Numbered from the stretch's first letter, positions 34,869 to 44,369 are shown. The stretch is DNA of 64,000 bases from Thalassotalea_F euphylliae (GCF_042682785.1 NZ_JBHUIB010000007.1:62001-126000), one strand, 5' to 3'. Notes: generated by a model from the letters alone, not told the origin. Program-made: numbers and translations.

Positions 34869-36716
34869 ATGGATAACGAACTGAGTGAGCTTTACGCATT
34901 TATTGGCAGTATTGCGCCTTTCGAGCAATTGCCTGAAAGCGTCATCATACAAATCGTCAAGCAAATTACGATTTGTTATGTGCCACAAAATCAACCATTG
35001 CCACCGCCTAATATTGAGTCACCGAGTTTTTATATTGTCCGCAAGGGCGCACTAACGTATCGAAACCAACAACAAGAACTTCTGGGTAAATATGGGGAAG
35101 GCGATATTTGTACGATATTTTGCTACCCCGAAAAATATCAAGACATTGAAGTCAGTTCAGAAGAAGACTGTTTGTTGTATGCACTTGATAAACAAAAGTT
35201 GCTAGGCTGTTTAATTGAATCCCCTGCCATTATTAGCTTTTTTGAACAATCTGCAGAAGAGCGACTCAAGCACACCGTATCAGATTTACATCAGGCGGCT
35301 GTTGTTCAGGCAAGCCTCACAAACACCCCGATAGAGCAGCTATATCAAACGCCAGCGGCAACGATACTTTCTTCCCAGTCCATTCAGCAAACCGCTATCA
35401 AAATGACTGAGCTTGGCTTTTCATGCTTAGTGGTGGTCGACAACGACGAACACGTCGTCGGCATAGTGACTGACAAAGACTTTCGCCGCCGTTGCATTGC
35501 CTCGGGTATGGATATCAACAAACCTGTTGCAGAGATTATGACGCCGAATATCCAGATGTTAGATATTCGCCACACCGCCTTCGATGCACTCATTGCCATG
35601 ACATCACGCCATATTCACCACCTTCCTATCACTGCTGAAGGCCAACTTGCGGGTATGGTGACCATTACTGACCTTATGCATTTTGAAGAGCAGAATGCCG
35701 TCAACATGACCAGCCTTATTCACAAAGCAAGCTCGGTTGACGAATTAGTGGATATCAGCAAACTCATCCCACAGCTGCAACAAAAACTAGCGAAACTTGG
35801 CACCCCCGCAGAACATGTTGGGAAAGCAATTAGCGCCATTACCATGGCGTTAACCATCAAGCTTATTGAACTGGCTGAGTCGCTATACGGCAAAGCACCA
35901 GTGCCGTTTGCTTGGGTTGCCGCTGGGTCACAAGCAAGACAAGAACAGTTGGCCCATTCTGACCAAGATAATGCGTTGATTATTGATAACGCCATGCAGC
36001 CAGAACACACTGCGTGGTTCGAACGACTAGCAACATTTGTCTCAAATGGTTTGCATCAGTGTGGCTTTATTTACTGCCCAGGTGATGTGATGGCGACCAA
36101 TGAAAATTGGCGACAAACAGAAGCGCAATGGCACAAATACTTTAAGCAATGGATAAATACACCTAAACCTCAAGCACTCATGAACGCCAGCATCTTCTTC
36201 GATTTAGCCCTTGTTTATGGCGATGCTTCTTTGCTCCATCGTGTCCAAAAGCAAATGCTACAGCAAACACAGAATGCGAGCTTGTTTATCGCACACTTGT
36301 CAAAAAATGCGCTACAACATAAACCCCCATTAGGTTTTTTCAGAGATTTTGTACTGATTTCCGAAGGTGAGCATAAGAAAACGATGGATCTAAAACATAA
36401 CGGCATTGCGCCTATTGTCGATCTTGCCCGCATCTACGCATTGCAAGAGGGTGTAACCGCAGTAAACACCATAGAGAGACTAGAAAAAGTTGCAGGTAGC
36501 CGCTCCCTCACTAAATCATCAGCGGCCAACCTAATCGACGCTTTTCAGTTTTTAACCTCCTTACGCTTACATCATCAAGCGCGACTAGTAGAGAAACAGA
36601 AAAAGGCAAACAACTATTTAGCCCCCAAAGAAATTTCAAGATTAGAAAGAGAACACTTAAAAGATGCTTTCAAAGTAATAAAAACCTTACAAGACAACCG
36701 CCAAGCGGTTTACTGA
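34869..36716 (+). CDS. Cyclic-nucleotide-binding / CBS / DUF294 nucleotidyltransferase protein
   Basis: 615 residues. Domains in order: a cyclic-nucleotide-binding-like domain (about 1-130), two CBS domains (about 160-275, with VVVDNDEHVVGIVTDKDFRR and HHLPITAEGQLAGMVTITDL), a GlnD-like nucleotidyltransferase domain (AWVAAGSQARQEQLAHSDQD, the GS...DxD pattern) and a DUF294 C-terminal helical domain. Family members cluster with acs and symporter genes and are thought to sense energy state; the modified target is unknown. It precedes the exonuclease gene by 2 bp. Confidence 0.9.
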   Translation: MDNELSELYAFIGSIAPFEQLPESVIIQIVKQITICYVPQNQPLPPPNIESPSFYIVRKGALTYRNQQQELLGKYGEGDICTIFCYPEKYQDIEVSSEEDCLLYALDKQKLLGCLIESPAIISFFEQSAEERLKHTVSDLHQAAVVQASLTNTPIEQLYQTPAATILSSQSIQQTAIKMTELGFSCLVVVDNDEHVVGIVTDKDFRRRCIASGMDINKPVAEIMTPNIQMLDIRHTAFDALIAMTSRHIHHLPITAEGQLAGMVTITDLMHFEEQNAVNMTSLIHKASSVDELVDISKLIPQLQQKLAKLGTPAEHVGKAISAITMALTIKLIELAESLYGKAPVPFAWVAAGSQARQEQLAHSDQDNALIIDNAMQPEHTAWFERLATFVSNGLHQCGFIYCPGDVMATNENWRQTEAQWHKYFKQWINTPKPQALMNASIFFDLALVYGDASLLHRVQKQMLQQTQNASLFIAHLSKNALQHKPPLGFFRDFVLISEGEHKKTMDLKHNGIAPIVDLARIYALQEGVTAVNTIERLEKVAGSRSLTKSSAANLIDAFQFLTSLRLHHQARLVEKQKKANNYLAPKEISRLEREHLKDAFKVIKTLQDNRQAVY

Positions 36717-36718
36717 TC

Positions 36719-37402
36719 ATGTTTGACCATTTCTTCGGCTATGAAGCTAAACGTCGAAAGCTGCTCGCCACCGTTAAACACAGCGCATTAAAACACTATT
36801 TATCGGTACCTCTTCCAGCCACTAAAAGCCCTATTGCCGACGTGAATCTGCTATCTCTCGACTTCGAAACAACGGGGTTAGATGCCAGAAATGATGCGCT
36901 GTTAAGCATTGGCTATGTCGACGTCACAAACCTCGCTATTCCACTTGCGTCTTCTGAGCACATATTGGTACAGCCTGATACAACCGCACAGCAAGATCAG
37001 GTCGTGTTGCACCAGATAACAGAACAAGAACAAGCCAGTGGCTGTTCGCTCGCTGAAGCCGTCGAACAGTTACTTATAGCACTGTCTGGCAAAGTCATGT
37101 TGGCACATTACGCCCATATTGAATTGAGCTTTTTAAAGCAAGCCTGTTTAAAACTGTATGGTGTCGCTCCCCCGTTTCCCGTTATAGACACCTTGGCACT
37201 CGCCAAACGGCGTCTTGATAAAAGGCAAGTCCCATACGACCCGTCGCAGCTTCGATTAGTCGCGCTAAGAGAACACTACACACTCCCTAAATACTATGCG
37301 CACAACGCACTAAATGATGCAGTAGCAACCGCTGAATTGTTTCTTTATGAACTCAATCACCATCATCAAACAAATGCGCCACTCAAAGAGTTTTTACGCT
37401 AG
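36719..37402 (+). CDS. DnaQ-like 3'-5' exonuclease (DNA polymerase III epsilon family)
   Basis: 227 residues with the DEDDh exonuclease motifs: ExoI LLSLDFETTGLDARNDALLS, ExoII LAHYAHIELSFLKQA, ExoIII HNALNDAVATAELF. It is an accessory DnaQ-fold exonuclease rather than replicative DnaQ, judged by the long N-terminal extension and its place directly behind the DUF294 gene, a widespread pairing. Its role in that pair is unknown. Confidence 0.9.
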   Translation: MFDHFFGYEAKRRKLLATVKHSALKHYLSVPLPATKSPIADVNLLSLDFETTGLDARNDALLSIGYVDVTNLAIPLASSEHILVQPDTTAQQDQVVLHQITEQEQASGCSLAEAVEQLLIALSGKVMLAHYAHIELSFLKQACLKLYGVAPPFPVIDTLALAKRRLDKRQVPYDPSQLRLVALREHYTLPKYYAHNALNDAVATAELFLYELNHHHQTNAPLKEFLR

Positions 37403-37410
37403 TAACTTTT

Positions 37411-37455
37411 TAACCAATTGTTAGTTAATGTTACTAACTGTATTGGTTATTTTTA
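37411..37455 (+). terminator. AT-rich stem-loop after the exonuclease gene, possible terminator
   Basis: TAACCAAT ... ATTGGTTA outer stem of 8 bp with an inner GTTAGT / ACTAAC stem, followed by TATTTTT. Could be a terminator or simply an AT-rich palindrome. Confidence 0.45.
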
Positions 37456-37597
37456 CCACCGGCTTATTATCCACCCTCAGGCAGGAAAATATATACTCTA
37501 TATTTTTCAGTTGGTTACGATTTTTTTCGCAAATGGCACACAGCTTGTTATGTAAGAGACAAGACTAGCGATTCAATCTTTTAACAGGATGTAGAAA

Positions 37598-38128
37598 ATG
37601 AAAAAATCAATTTTAGTGTTATGCGGCATGTTATTAACTTCAGGTATGGCACATGCAACTAACCAAGCAGACTTGCTTGATGTAAAAACCTACAAAGCAG
37701 AATACGAGACAGCTATTTCTCTTTACCAACAAAAAGACTATACAAATGCATTGCCTGCGCTAGAAGTCATGGCTCAACGCGGTGAGAAAAAAGCGCAGTA
37801 TATCCTTGGCACTATGTACTTAAATGGCCAAGGCACTGCTCAAGATTTAATGAAAAGCTACGCATGGTTGAGTGTCGCAAATGAGCAAAAGAACAAGCAT
37901 TGGAAGCGCCCATTAAACATGTTGAACGACAAGTTGCCCGCTGACTACCTAACCATCGTAAGTGAAGAAGCAGACAAATATCAGGCACTTTACGGTGTAA
38001 AAGCACAGAAAATGAAATGTCGTAACATCAAAACACTGGGCTCTAAAAAACCAACACATATGTGTATGAAGTCAGAAGTAAAAGATGGTTACTACTATGT
38101 TGCAGGCCAGTCTGTAGCAGCAAACTAA
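37598..38128 (+). CDS. Exported Sel1-repeat protein
   Basis: 176 residues, signal peptide ending at MAHA (residue 21). A Sel1-like repeat pair occupies about 35-95 (ALPALEVMAQRGEKKAQYIL, then YLNGQGTAQDLMKSYAWLSV). The C-terminal part carries two Cys (MKCRNIKTLGSKKPTHMCMK) that may pair. Sel1 proteins act as scaffolds; partner unknown. Ribosome-binding AACAGGATG upstream. Strong terminator follows. Confidence 0.8.
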   Translation: MKKSILVLCGMLLTSGMAHATNQADLLDVKTYKAEYETAISLYQQKDYTNALPALEVMAQRGEKKAQYILGTMYLNGQGTAQDLMKSYAWLSVANEQKNKHWKRPLNMLNDKLPADYLTIVSEEADKYQALYGVKAQKMKCRNIKTLGSKKPTHMCMKSEVKDGYYYVAGQSVAAN

Positions 38129-38149
38129 TCCCTGGAACTTTCGTGGTTC

Positions 38150-38178
38150 AAGCCCTTGTCCCAACCAAGGGCTTTTTT
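38150..38178 (+). terminator. Terminator of the Sel1-repeat gene
   Basis: Stem AAGCCCTTG / CAAGGGCTT, loop TCCCAAC, T-run. Confidence 0.88.
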
Positions 38179-38184
38179 ATGTCC

Positions 38185-38210
38185 AAAAAAAAAGCCACCG
38201 CAGGGGTGGC
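38185..38210 (-). terminator. Terminator of the DUF465 gene
   Basis: Stem GCCACC / GGTGGC, with a run of eight T on the minus strand. Confidence 0.8.
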
Positions 38211-38235
38211 AAGTCGATAGAGGGAATCGAAATCG

Positions 38236-38481
38236 TTAGGCTTGGTGTTTTTTTAACATCCCAAACAACGCATCTTTATGTTGCAACCTCAATTTTTTAC
38301 GCTGCTCTAAATATTCATCTGATGTGTTTTCAACGCCTGTTTCAATGCGAATCACTTCGTGATCAAGTTCGTGATACTCTTTAAATAGTCGAGCAAAGTG
38401 AGCATCGGTCATTTTTAACTCTCTAATAGCATCTTTAAACTCTGGAAATTCGTGATGTAAGTCGTGTTTTTCATTCAACAT
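38236..38481 (-). CDS. YdcH family protein (DUF465)
   Basis: 81 residues, entirely helical and charged, matching the small DUF465/YdcH proteins: HHEFPEFKDAIRELKMTDAH then FARLFKEYHELDHEVIRIE. No known activity. It follows the DksA/TraR-type gene by 18 bp on the same strand and is closed by its own terminator, so the two probably form one transcript. Confidence 0.85.
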   Translation of the reverse strand: MLNEKHDLHHEFPEFKDAIRELKMTDAHFARLFKEYHELDHEVIRIETGVENTSDEYLEQRKKLRLQHKDALFGMLKKHQA

Positions 38482-38499
38482 GAGCTTTTCTCCCTAAAT

Positions 38500-38814
38500 T
38501 TATAACGCGCATTTAACGCAGAAGTCGGTGTAAGGCAATGTCTTCAATCTAGCAGCAGCAATACTTTCGCCACACTTAGTGCAAGCACCATATTCATCTT
38601 TATGCACTCGCTCCAAAGCACGTTTTACTTGCAGCAATTCCGTTTTCGCTTCCTGGCGAATTTCGTCAAGCACCTGATCGTTCTCACACTCAGTCGTTTG
38701 CTCGGCAAAATCAGCACTACGGCCTTTTTGAAAGTCTTTCTCTATCGCATCAATCCGCGTAGTTAGCTCGACTTGCTTCGCTCTCAAGGTGTCGATAATT
38801 GTAGGTGAAACCAT
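38500..38814 (-). CDS. DksA/TraR-type zinc-finger protein
   Basis: 104 residues. An N-terminal coiled-coil region (AKQVELTTRIDAIEKDF) and a C-terminal four-Cys zinc finger (CTKCGESIAAARLKTLPYTD then CVKC) of the TraR/DksA type. Too short to be DksA itself; such paralogs may bind the RNA polymerase secondary channel. The usual DxxDxA coiled-coil tip is not obvious (ADFAEQ). Confidence 0.85.
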   Translation of the reverse strand: MVSPTIIDTLRAKQVELTTRIDAIEKDFQKGRSADFAEQTTECENDQVLDEIRQEAKTELLQVKRALERVHKDEYGACTKCGESIAAARLKTLPYTDFCVKCAL

Positions 38815-39070
38815 AACGCACTCCTTATTTGATAGTTTCAGTGTACGCCTCTACTGGTCAGATGTTTTGATCTAGAACAAAGTTGGAATCGTTACTTTGG
38901 CAACAAATATTTAACAGCTCAATAACACCTCACGACATCCGAAATTGTTATATTATTTCAATATAAACATATGGTTACGCGCTAAATTTCTTTTGTTACT
39001 TTTGTTTTTCCGACAGCGAAATGCTATACATAGTCTTTTAGTCGCCATTTATTTCGTTCGGAAAACTTTT

Positions 39071-40951
39071 GTGAAAATTGGCCCGCTTATATTTCTCTCG
39101 CTTTTAACGTTATCAACGCTAGTTTTTGCGAATGATTTTCAAACTGAGTTTGACGAAATCAGTCAATTACCGAATAAGTCAGAGCAAATTGAACGCTTTC
39201 AAGCATTGGCAATGCAGCCAGAGCTTGCACCTTCCGACGCCTATAAAGCGATGAAAGCCCTTATTTTTGCTTTGCTTAATGAAGATAGATTGGAAGAGGC
39301 ATCGGCAGCCGCTCAACAGGCAACAATGTATGCAGGTAAATTCAAATTGGCAGAAGCAGAAGCTGAAGGATATAAACTGCTCGGTGTTACGCATTACTAT
39401 CAAGGCAATCACCAGCAAGCTGTAGAGGCCTATCAGCTCTCGCGGGAACTTTATCTGAGTTTAGAATTACCGGTAAAAATGGCACACGTTCTCAATAACT
39501 TAGGTCTTGTTTTTTCAGAGCTTGCAGAGTATCGCAGAGCATTAAATGTCTACCAATCTGCAGACAAGTTATACCAGCAATATGGTGATGAGAGCGATAA
39601 GTTAGATATTAGGCATAACATCGCATTGATTTACATTCATTTAAATCAGTTCGAATTTGCGATTAGTACGTTACTTGAACTGGAAGACGCATACTCAACG
39701 CTAGACAAACCGAGTGATTTAGCGATGGTGCAGCAAAACCTTGCCATTTCCTATAAACACGCAGGTGAATATGAGCTTGCACGCAACAAAGCGTTAGCGG
39801 CATTGGAATACAACCAACGAGCAGGCAGTGAATATAACCAAGCAACGCAAATGCATAATTTGTCCAGTATCTACTTTCATCTTGAGCAGCCAGAAACCGC
39901 CATAGATTATGCCGAAGCTGCGGTAAAACTAAGTCGGGAACACAATAATCAACGTGTCTTAGCTGGCGCTTTGCAAGTGTTGGCAAAAGGTCATTTTTAT
40001 CGCAAAGAGTTTGATAAAGCGCTAGCTGCACTGCAAGAGTCTATTGATATCTCTGAAAGCACAAGTTATCGAAATGCCATCGCTGATAAGTCAGCGCTTA
40101 TGGCGCTTATTCTTGCGGCTAAAAAAGACACGGCAACGAGCCTCAGTTATTTCCATGAGTACATTAAAAACGTGAATCTTGAGTCTAACGAGCGGCTGAA
40201 CGAACAGCTAGCAAAATTTGAATCAGGACAGCTCACATTAAAAATCGAGCAATTGGAAGCCAGTAAGCAAAAGCAGCATGAGTACGAACAACAAATTCGC
40301 CTATACATGCTGTTGAGTTTCGCATTATTTATGCTCGCGTTGTTTATGTTCTATCGTAAATCTCTCGATAAAAAAATGCGTAGAGAGCTCGAACGTACTG
40401 TTGAAAGTCGTACAGAGCAGCTGCTTGATGCCAACAAACAACTACTGGATTTGAGTCTGTTGGACAGTTTAACCACTGTACATAATCGCCGAAGCTTCGA
40501 TCATGACCTGAAAAATTTGTGGTGTGAAAAAGAAAGCAATGATGGCGAATACGTACTTATCTTTGCAGATGTAGATTACTTTAAAAAATTCAACGACCTG
40601 TATGGACACCTTGAAGGCGATAGAGCATTAAAAGAAGTCGCAAAAACGATTAAAAAACTGGTGCGTGATGATGATCGCGTGTATCGCTACGATGGAGAAG
40701 AGTTCGCAATTATAATGACTAATCGCGGTGTCGATGCGGCCAAAATGATCTTTGAGCGCGTCCAGTATGCCATTCACCAACTTAACATATCCAACGATGG
40801 AAGCGAGCATCGAATTTTGACCCTAAGTGCCGGTATGGCAGAGTCGACAGAAGCTAATTCATATGCGCATTTAGTTACCCTAGCTGAGCAACGCTTATAC
40901 AAGGCCAAATCACAAGGCCGAAACCAACTTATCGACAAAACAGTGGGTTAA
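39071..40951 (+). CDS. Periplasmic TPR sensor / GGDEF diguanylate cyclase
   Basis: 626 residues from GTG 39071, chosen because it gives a clean signal peptide (KIGPLIFLSLLTLSTLVFAN); the open frame extends to a TTG at 38945. Periplasmic tetratricopeptide repeats fill about residues 30-380, then a coiled coil, one membrane helix (LYMLLSFALFMLALFMFY), a second coiled coil and a GGDEF domain. Active-site motif is DGEEF instead of GGEEF; substrate-binding DVDYFKKFNDLYGHLEGD is intact, and an RDDD inhibitory site lies five residues upstream. Probably makes c-di-GMP in response to a periplasmic signal. Confidence 0.88.
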   Translation: MKIGPLIFLSLLTLSTLVFANDFQTEFDEISQLPNKSEQIERFQALAMQPELAPSDAYKAMKALIFALLNEDRLEEASAAAQQATMYAGKFKLAEAEAEGYKLLGVTHYYQGNHQQAVEAYQLSRELYLSLELPVKMAHVLNNLGLVFSELAEYRRALNVYQSADKLYQQYGDESDKLDIRHNIALIYIHLNQFEFAISTLLELEDAYSTLDKPSDLAMVQQNLAISYKHAGEYELARNKALAALEYNQRAGSEYNQATQMHNLSSIYFHLEQPETAIDYAEAAVKLSREHNNQRVLAGALQVLAKGHFYRKEFDKALAALQESIDISESTSYRNAIADKSALMALILAAKKDTATSLSYFHEYIKNVNLESNERLNEQLAKFESGQLTLKIEQLEASKQKQHEYEQQIRLYMLLSFALFMLALFMFYRKSLDKKMRRELERTVESRTEQLLDANKQLLDLSLLDSLTTVHNRRSFDHDLKNLWCEKESNDGEYVLIFADVDYFKKFNDLYGHLEGDRALKEVAKTIKKLVRDDDRVYRYDGEEFAIIMTNRGVDAAKMIFERVQYAIHQLNISNDGSEHRILTLSAGMAESTEANSYAHLVTLAEQRLYKAKSQGRNQLIDKTVG

Positions 40952-40975
40952 ACCACTCATCAAAACATACCTCTA

Positions 40976-40991
40976 TACGACTAAAGTCTAA
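40976..40991 (+). promoter_or_regulatory. Inverted repeat 1 upstream of acs (candidate CrbR-type site)
   Basis: TACGAC-TAAA-GTCTAA. Shares GACTAAAGT with sites at 27860 and 34777. It starts 34 bp before the second copy, about three helical turns. Confidence 0.55.
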
Positions 40992-41009
40992 TACTGAAAT
41001 CTGTAAGTC

Positions 41010-41025
41010 TTAGACTTAGGTCTAA
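41010..41025 (+). promoter_or_regulatory. Inverted repeat 2 upstream of acs (candidate CrbR-type site)
   Basis: TTAGAC-TTAG-GTCTAA, perfect 6-bp arms. It overlaps a second palindrome, AAGTC-TTA-GACTT (41005-41017). 76 bp before the acs start. Confidence 0.6.
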
Positions 41026-41101
41026 TTCCCCAAAACCCATTCTGTCTCTAACGTAATGCCATTACAGCAAAACTCGCGTACGCGATGTTCGGAGACAAAC
41101 A

Positions 41102-43000
41102 ATGACTGAAGCGAAACAACCTGACATTTTCCATCCAAGCGAAGAGGTTATTGCGCAGGCAAACGTTCAAGACTACGACGCTACTTACCTACATTCAATT
41201 GAAAATCGTGAGGCTTTTTGGGCTGAACAAGCCGAAACATTAGGTTGGTATAAAAAGTGGGATTCGGTGCTAGATGAATCTGAAGCGCCATTTTACAAGT
41301 GGTATGACGGCGGTGAAATTAATATCGTCCACAACGCTATTGACCGCCATTTGGAAAATGCTAACCGCAACAAAATGGCGATTATTTGGGAAGGTGAAAA
41401 CGGCCAAGTTCGCAACTTTTCCTACAATGGATTGAATCGTGAAGTATGTCAGTTTGCCAATGTACTCAAGAGCATGGGTGTGGAAAAAGGTGACATTGTT
41501 ACCATCTACATGCCACAAATTCCTGAGCTTGTCTTTGCAATGCTGGCCTGTGCCAAAATTGGCGCTATTCATTCCGTGGTTTACGGTGGCTTCAGTACCG
41601 AAGCTTTAGCCTCTCGTATTGATGACGCGCAGTCACGCGTGCTGATCACAGCTGACGGCGGCTGGCGACGCGGAAAAGCGGTCGATTTAAAATCTATCGC
41701 CAACGACGCCATGATGCGCTCACCTAGTATTGAGGTATGTATCTGCGTTAAGAACAACGAGCTTGATGTTGAAATGGAACCTGCACGTGATTTTTGGTTA
41801 CACGACCTAAAGGCACTACCTATCGCAAGCAGCAAATGTGAAACGGAACGCACGAGCTCCGAAGATCCGCTCTTCATTCTGTACACCTCAGGCACCACGG
41901 GTAAGCCAAAAGGCATGGTACATACTCACGGTGGTTATTCCGTGTATACCTCTACCACGCATCGCATGGCATTTGACATTAAACCGCAAGACCGTTGGTG
42001 GTGTGCTGCCGATCCAGGTTGGATTACAGGCCATAGTTATATCGTCTACGGACCTCTTATCAATGGTGCCACTATCATGTTGTATGAGGGTGCGCCTAAC
42101 TACCCGTATCCAAACCGTTGGTGGCAAATCATTGAGAATTACGGCATCAACATTCTCTACACCTCGCCAACGGCAATTCGCGGCTTAATGCGTTTTGGTG
42201 ATCGCTGGCCGCAAAAACATGATTTATCAAGCTTACGCTTATTAGGCAGTGTCGGTGAGCCGATCAACCCTGAAGCATGGCGCTGGTATCACCATGTAAT
42301 TGGCCAAGATAAATGTCCGATCATCGATACTTGGTGGCAAACCGAAACCGGCGGTTTCATGATTTGCCCACTGCCCATTACGCCATTAAAACCCGGCTCT
42401 GCGACAAAACCTTTCTTCGGTAACGAAATGGCAATTGTCGATGATGACGGTAACGAGGTTGCGGCCAATGAAGAAGGCAAGTTAATTGTTAAAAATCCTT
42501 GGCCTGGTATGGCTCGCACGGTATTCAAAGACCCGCAGCGTTATCAAGATCTTTACTGGTCACAAGACGACAATGGCGACTGGCGCTACCTAGCAGGCGA
42601 CAGCGCTAAGAAAGATGAAGACGGCTACATCTGGGTGATCGGCCGTATGGATGAAGTGCTTAAAGTTAGTGGTTATCGTTTGGGTACCGCTGAAATTGAA
42701 AGTGCATTAGTCAGTCATGCGCAAGTGAGCGAAGCTGCCGCAGTTGGCTTACCGCACGAGCTAAAAGGTAACGCCATCCACACCTACGTTATTTTGAAAC
42801 AAGGTGTCTCGCCATCAAAAGAACTTCAGCAAGAGCTTAAGGCGCATGTGGGCAATGAAATGGGCAAAATTGCCACGCCGGAAAGTGTTGAATTCGTCGA
42901 TGCACTGCCTAAAACACGTTCTGGAAAAATCATGCGTCGAGTCCTAAAAGCACGTGCACTAGGGCAAGACGAAGGTGATTTAAGCACATTAGAAGAATAA
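41102..43000 (+). CDS. acs: Acetyl-CoA synthetase (AMP-forming)
   Basis: Activates acetate to acetyl-CoA through acetyl-AMP. 632 residues, slightly shorter than the common 650. ANL blocks: YTSGTTGKPKGMVHTHGGY, DTWWQTETGGF (Trp that shapes the acetate pocket), GRMDEVLKVSGYRLGTAEIE and the C-terminal PKTRSGKIMRRVL with the catalytic, acetylatable Lys. Ribosome-binding GGAGA 7-11 bases upstream. The 150-bp upstream region has two inverted repeats shared with the regulator and symporter genes, matching CrbR-type control. Confidence 0.95.
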   Translation: MTEAKQPDIFHPSEEVIAQANVQDYDATYLHSIENREAFWAEQAETLGWYKKWDSVLDESEAPFYKWYDGGEINIVHNAIDRHLENANRNKMAIIWEGENGQVRNFSYNGLNREVCQFANVLKSMGVEKGDIVTIYMPQIPELVFAMLACAKIGAIHSVVYGGFSTEALASRIDDAQSRVLITADGGWRRGKAVDLKSIANDAMMRSPSIEVCICVKNNELDVEMEPARDFWLHDLKALPIASSKCETERTSSEDPLFILYTSGTTGKPKGMVHTHGGYSVYTSTTHRMAFDIKPQDRWWCAADPGWITGHSYIVYGPLINGATIMLYEGAPNYPYPNRWWQIIENYGINILYTSPTAIRGLMRFGDRWPQKHDLSSLRLLGSVGEPINPEAWRWYHHVIGQDKCPIIDTWWQTETGGFMICPLPITPLKPGSATKPFFGNEMAIVDDDGNEVAANEEGKLIVKNPWPGMARTVFKDPQRYQDLYWSQDDNGDWRYLAGDSAKKDEDGYIWVIGRMDEVLKVSGYRLGTAEIESALVSHAQVSEAAAVGLPHELKGNAIHTYVILKQGVSPSKELQQELKAHVGNEMGKIATPESVEFVDALPKTRSGKIMRRVLKARALGQDEGDLSTLEE

Positions 43001-43123
43001 CCAAAAACAAGGGCAGGCAACTGCCCACCATGAAAAATACAAAACTATTACTACAAGCGCCATTAGCCAGAAGATGCAGTCACAACAATAAAGATCTCAG
43101 CGCTAATACATCGGGAGAGCATA

Positions 43124-44194
43124 ATGAAGATTACAAAACGCTTTACATTCTCATGTCTAGCATCTGCTGTTTTATTGGCAAGCACCGCAGCAAACGCTGC
43201 ATATACCATTCAACTCACTGAAGAAGACTCAATTACCTTCGGGGGTTTCATCAAAGTTGATTATCGTCACGTAGACGGTAACGTTGGCTACAAAGATTTT
43301 TGGATTGGCGGCGGTACTGTGCTGCCTGAAGACAAATCGCAAACCAAATTCTTTGCCAATGAATCGCGCATCAACATGAAATTTGTTCATGGTGAAGTGA
43401 CGGGTTTTGTTGAAATGGATTTTTACGGCGGTGGCGGTAATGAAGTCATTTCTAATTCATCACACCCTCGCTTGCGACATGCCTTTATTAAGTACAGTGA
43501 CTTCACCTTCGGTCAAACTTGGACAACGTTCATGAATACCAGCGCACTGGCTGAGACTGCTGATTTTGCTGGTCCAATGGTAGGTGAAGCGTTCGTTCGT
43601 AATACCATGGTACGTTATAAAATGGGCGGCTTAGAACTTGCGTTAGAAAACCCTGAGTCTTGGGGTAATGACAGCATAGATGATTCTCCAGATGCCGACT
43701 CTGCCAGTGATGAAGTGCCAGATATGGTGGCAAAATACACCTTTAGTGGTGACTGGGGTAATGTGTCAGTATCGGGTTTAGTGCGTCAATTAAACTTCGA
43801 CAATGGCGACGATGAAACCGCTGTAGGCGCTTCAATAGCGGGTCGCATAAAAACCTTTGGTAAAGATGATTTCCGTTTCCAAATTCATGCCGGCGAAATT
43901 GGCCGTTATGTTGGTGTAACGGCGGCACCGGACGTATTCAATGGTGAAGTAGAGGAAAGCACCGCATTCATGGCAGCTTACCGCCACTTCTGGACCGAAG
44001 ACACGCGCAGCTCAGTTTTCTATGGTTACATCGAAACGGAAGAGTCTGACAGAGAGCGCACGCACTGGGGCGTGAATGTATTTAAAAACTACACGCCGAA
44101 ACTATCGTTTGGTGTTGAAGTTGGTCAATTTGAAATGAAAGATGCGGATGCCGACTCTATGTATGCACAAGTATCGGCTAAATACGTATTGTAG
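43124..44194 (+). CDS. Porin, DcaP-like
   Basis: 356 residues with a signal peptide ending at NANA (about residue 25). The mature part begins with a strand-rich FGGFIKVDYRHVDG and repeats aromatic strands up to a C-terminal YAQVSAKYVL; LRHAFIKYSDFTFGQTWTTF is the typical DcaP-family segment. Such trimeric porins pass organic acids. It lies 123 bp after acs, with GGGAGAG upstream, so it may be transcribed with acs and supply acetate or dicarboxylates across the outer membrane (inferred). Confidence 0.87.
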   Translation: MKITKRFTFSCLASAVLLASTAANAAYTIQLTEEDSITFGGFIKVDYRHVDGNVGYKDFWIGGGTVLPEDKSQTKFFANESRINMKFVHGEVTGFVEMDFYGGGGNEVISNSSHPRLRHAFIKYSDFTFGQTWTTFMNTSALAETADFAGPMVGEAFVRNTMVRYKMGGLELALENPESWGNDSIDDSPDADSASDEVPDMVAKYTFSGDWGNVSVSGLVRQLNFDNGDDETAVGASIAGRIKTFGKDDFRFQIHAGEIGRYVGVTAAPDVFNGEVEESTAFMAAYRHFWTEDTRSSVFYGYIETEESDRERTHWGVNVFKNYTPKLSFGVEVGQFEMKDADADSMYAQVSAKYVL

Positions 44195-44369
44195 CCATCG
44201 CCTCTTGAAACAGTTAAGTCATAGCGAATAGAGGAAAAGCAATTTTGTCGCGGCGCTTTATAGCAAAGTTTGGCTCCCCTAAACGTGCGATAAAGCAATA
44301 AAGCGTGAATAGCTTTTATTTTATCTTGACTCACCAGTCATAAGTTAGCCTCCACCTTGAGGCACCTTT

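Noticed and set aside
34869..37402. Possible toxin-antitoxin or phage reading of the DUF294-exonuclease pair
   Set aside because: The pair is a known chromosomal neighbour of symporter and acs genes and shows no phage traits.
43030..43221. Small frame between acs and the porin
   Set aside because: Overlaps the porin signal peptide in another frame and has no ribosome-binding site.
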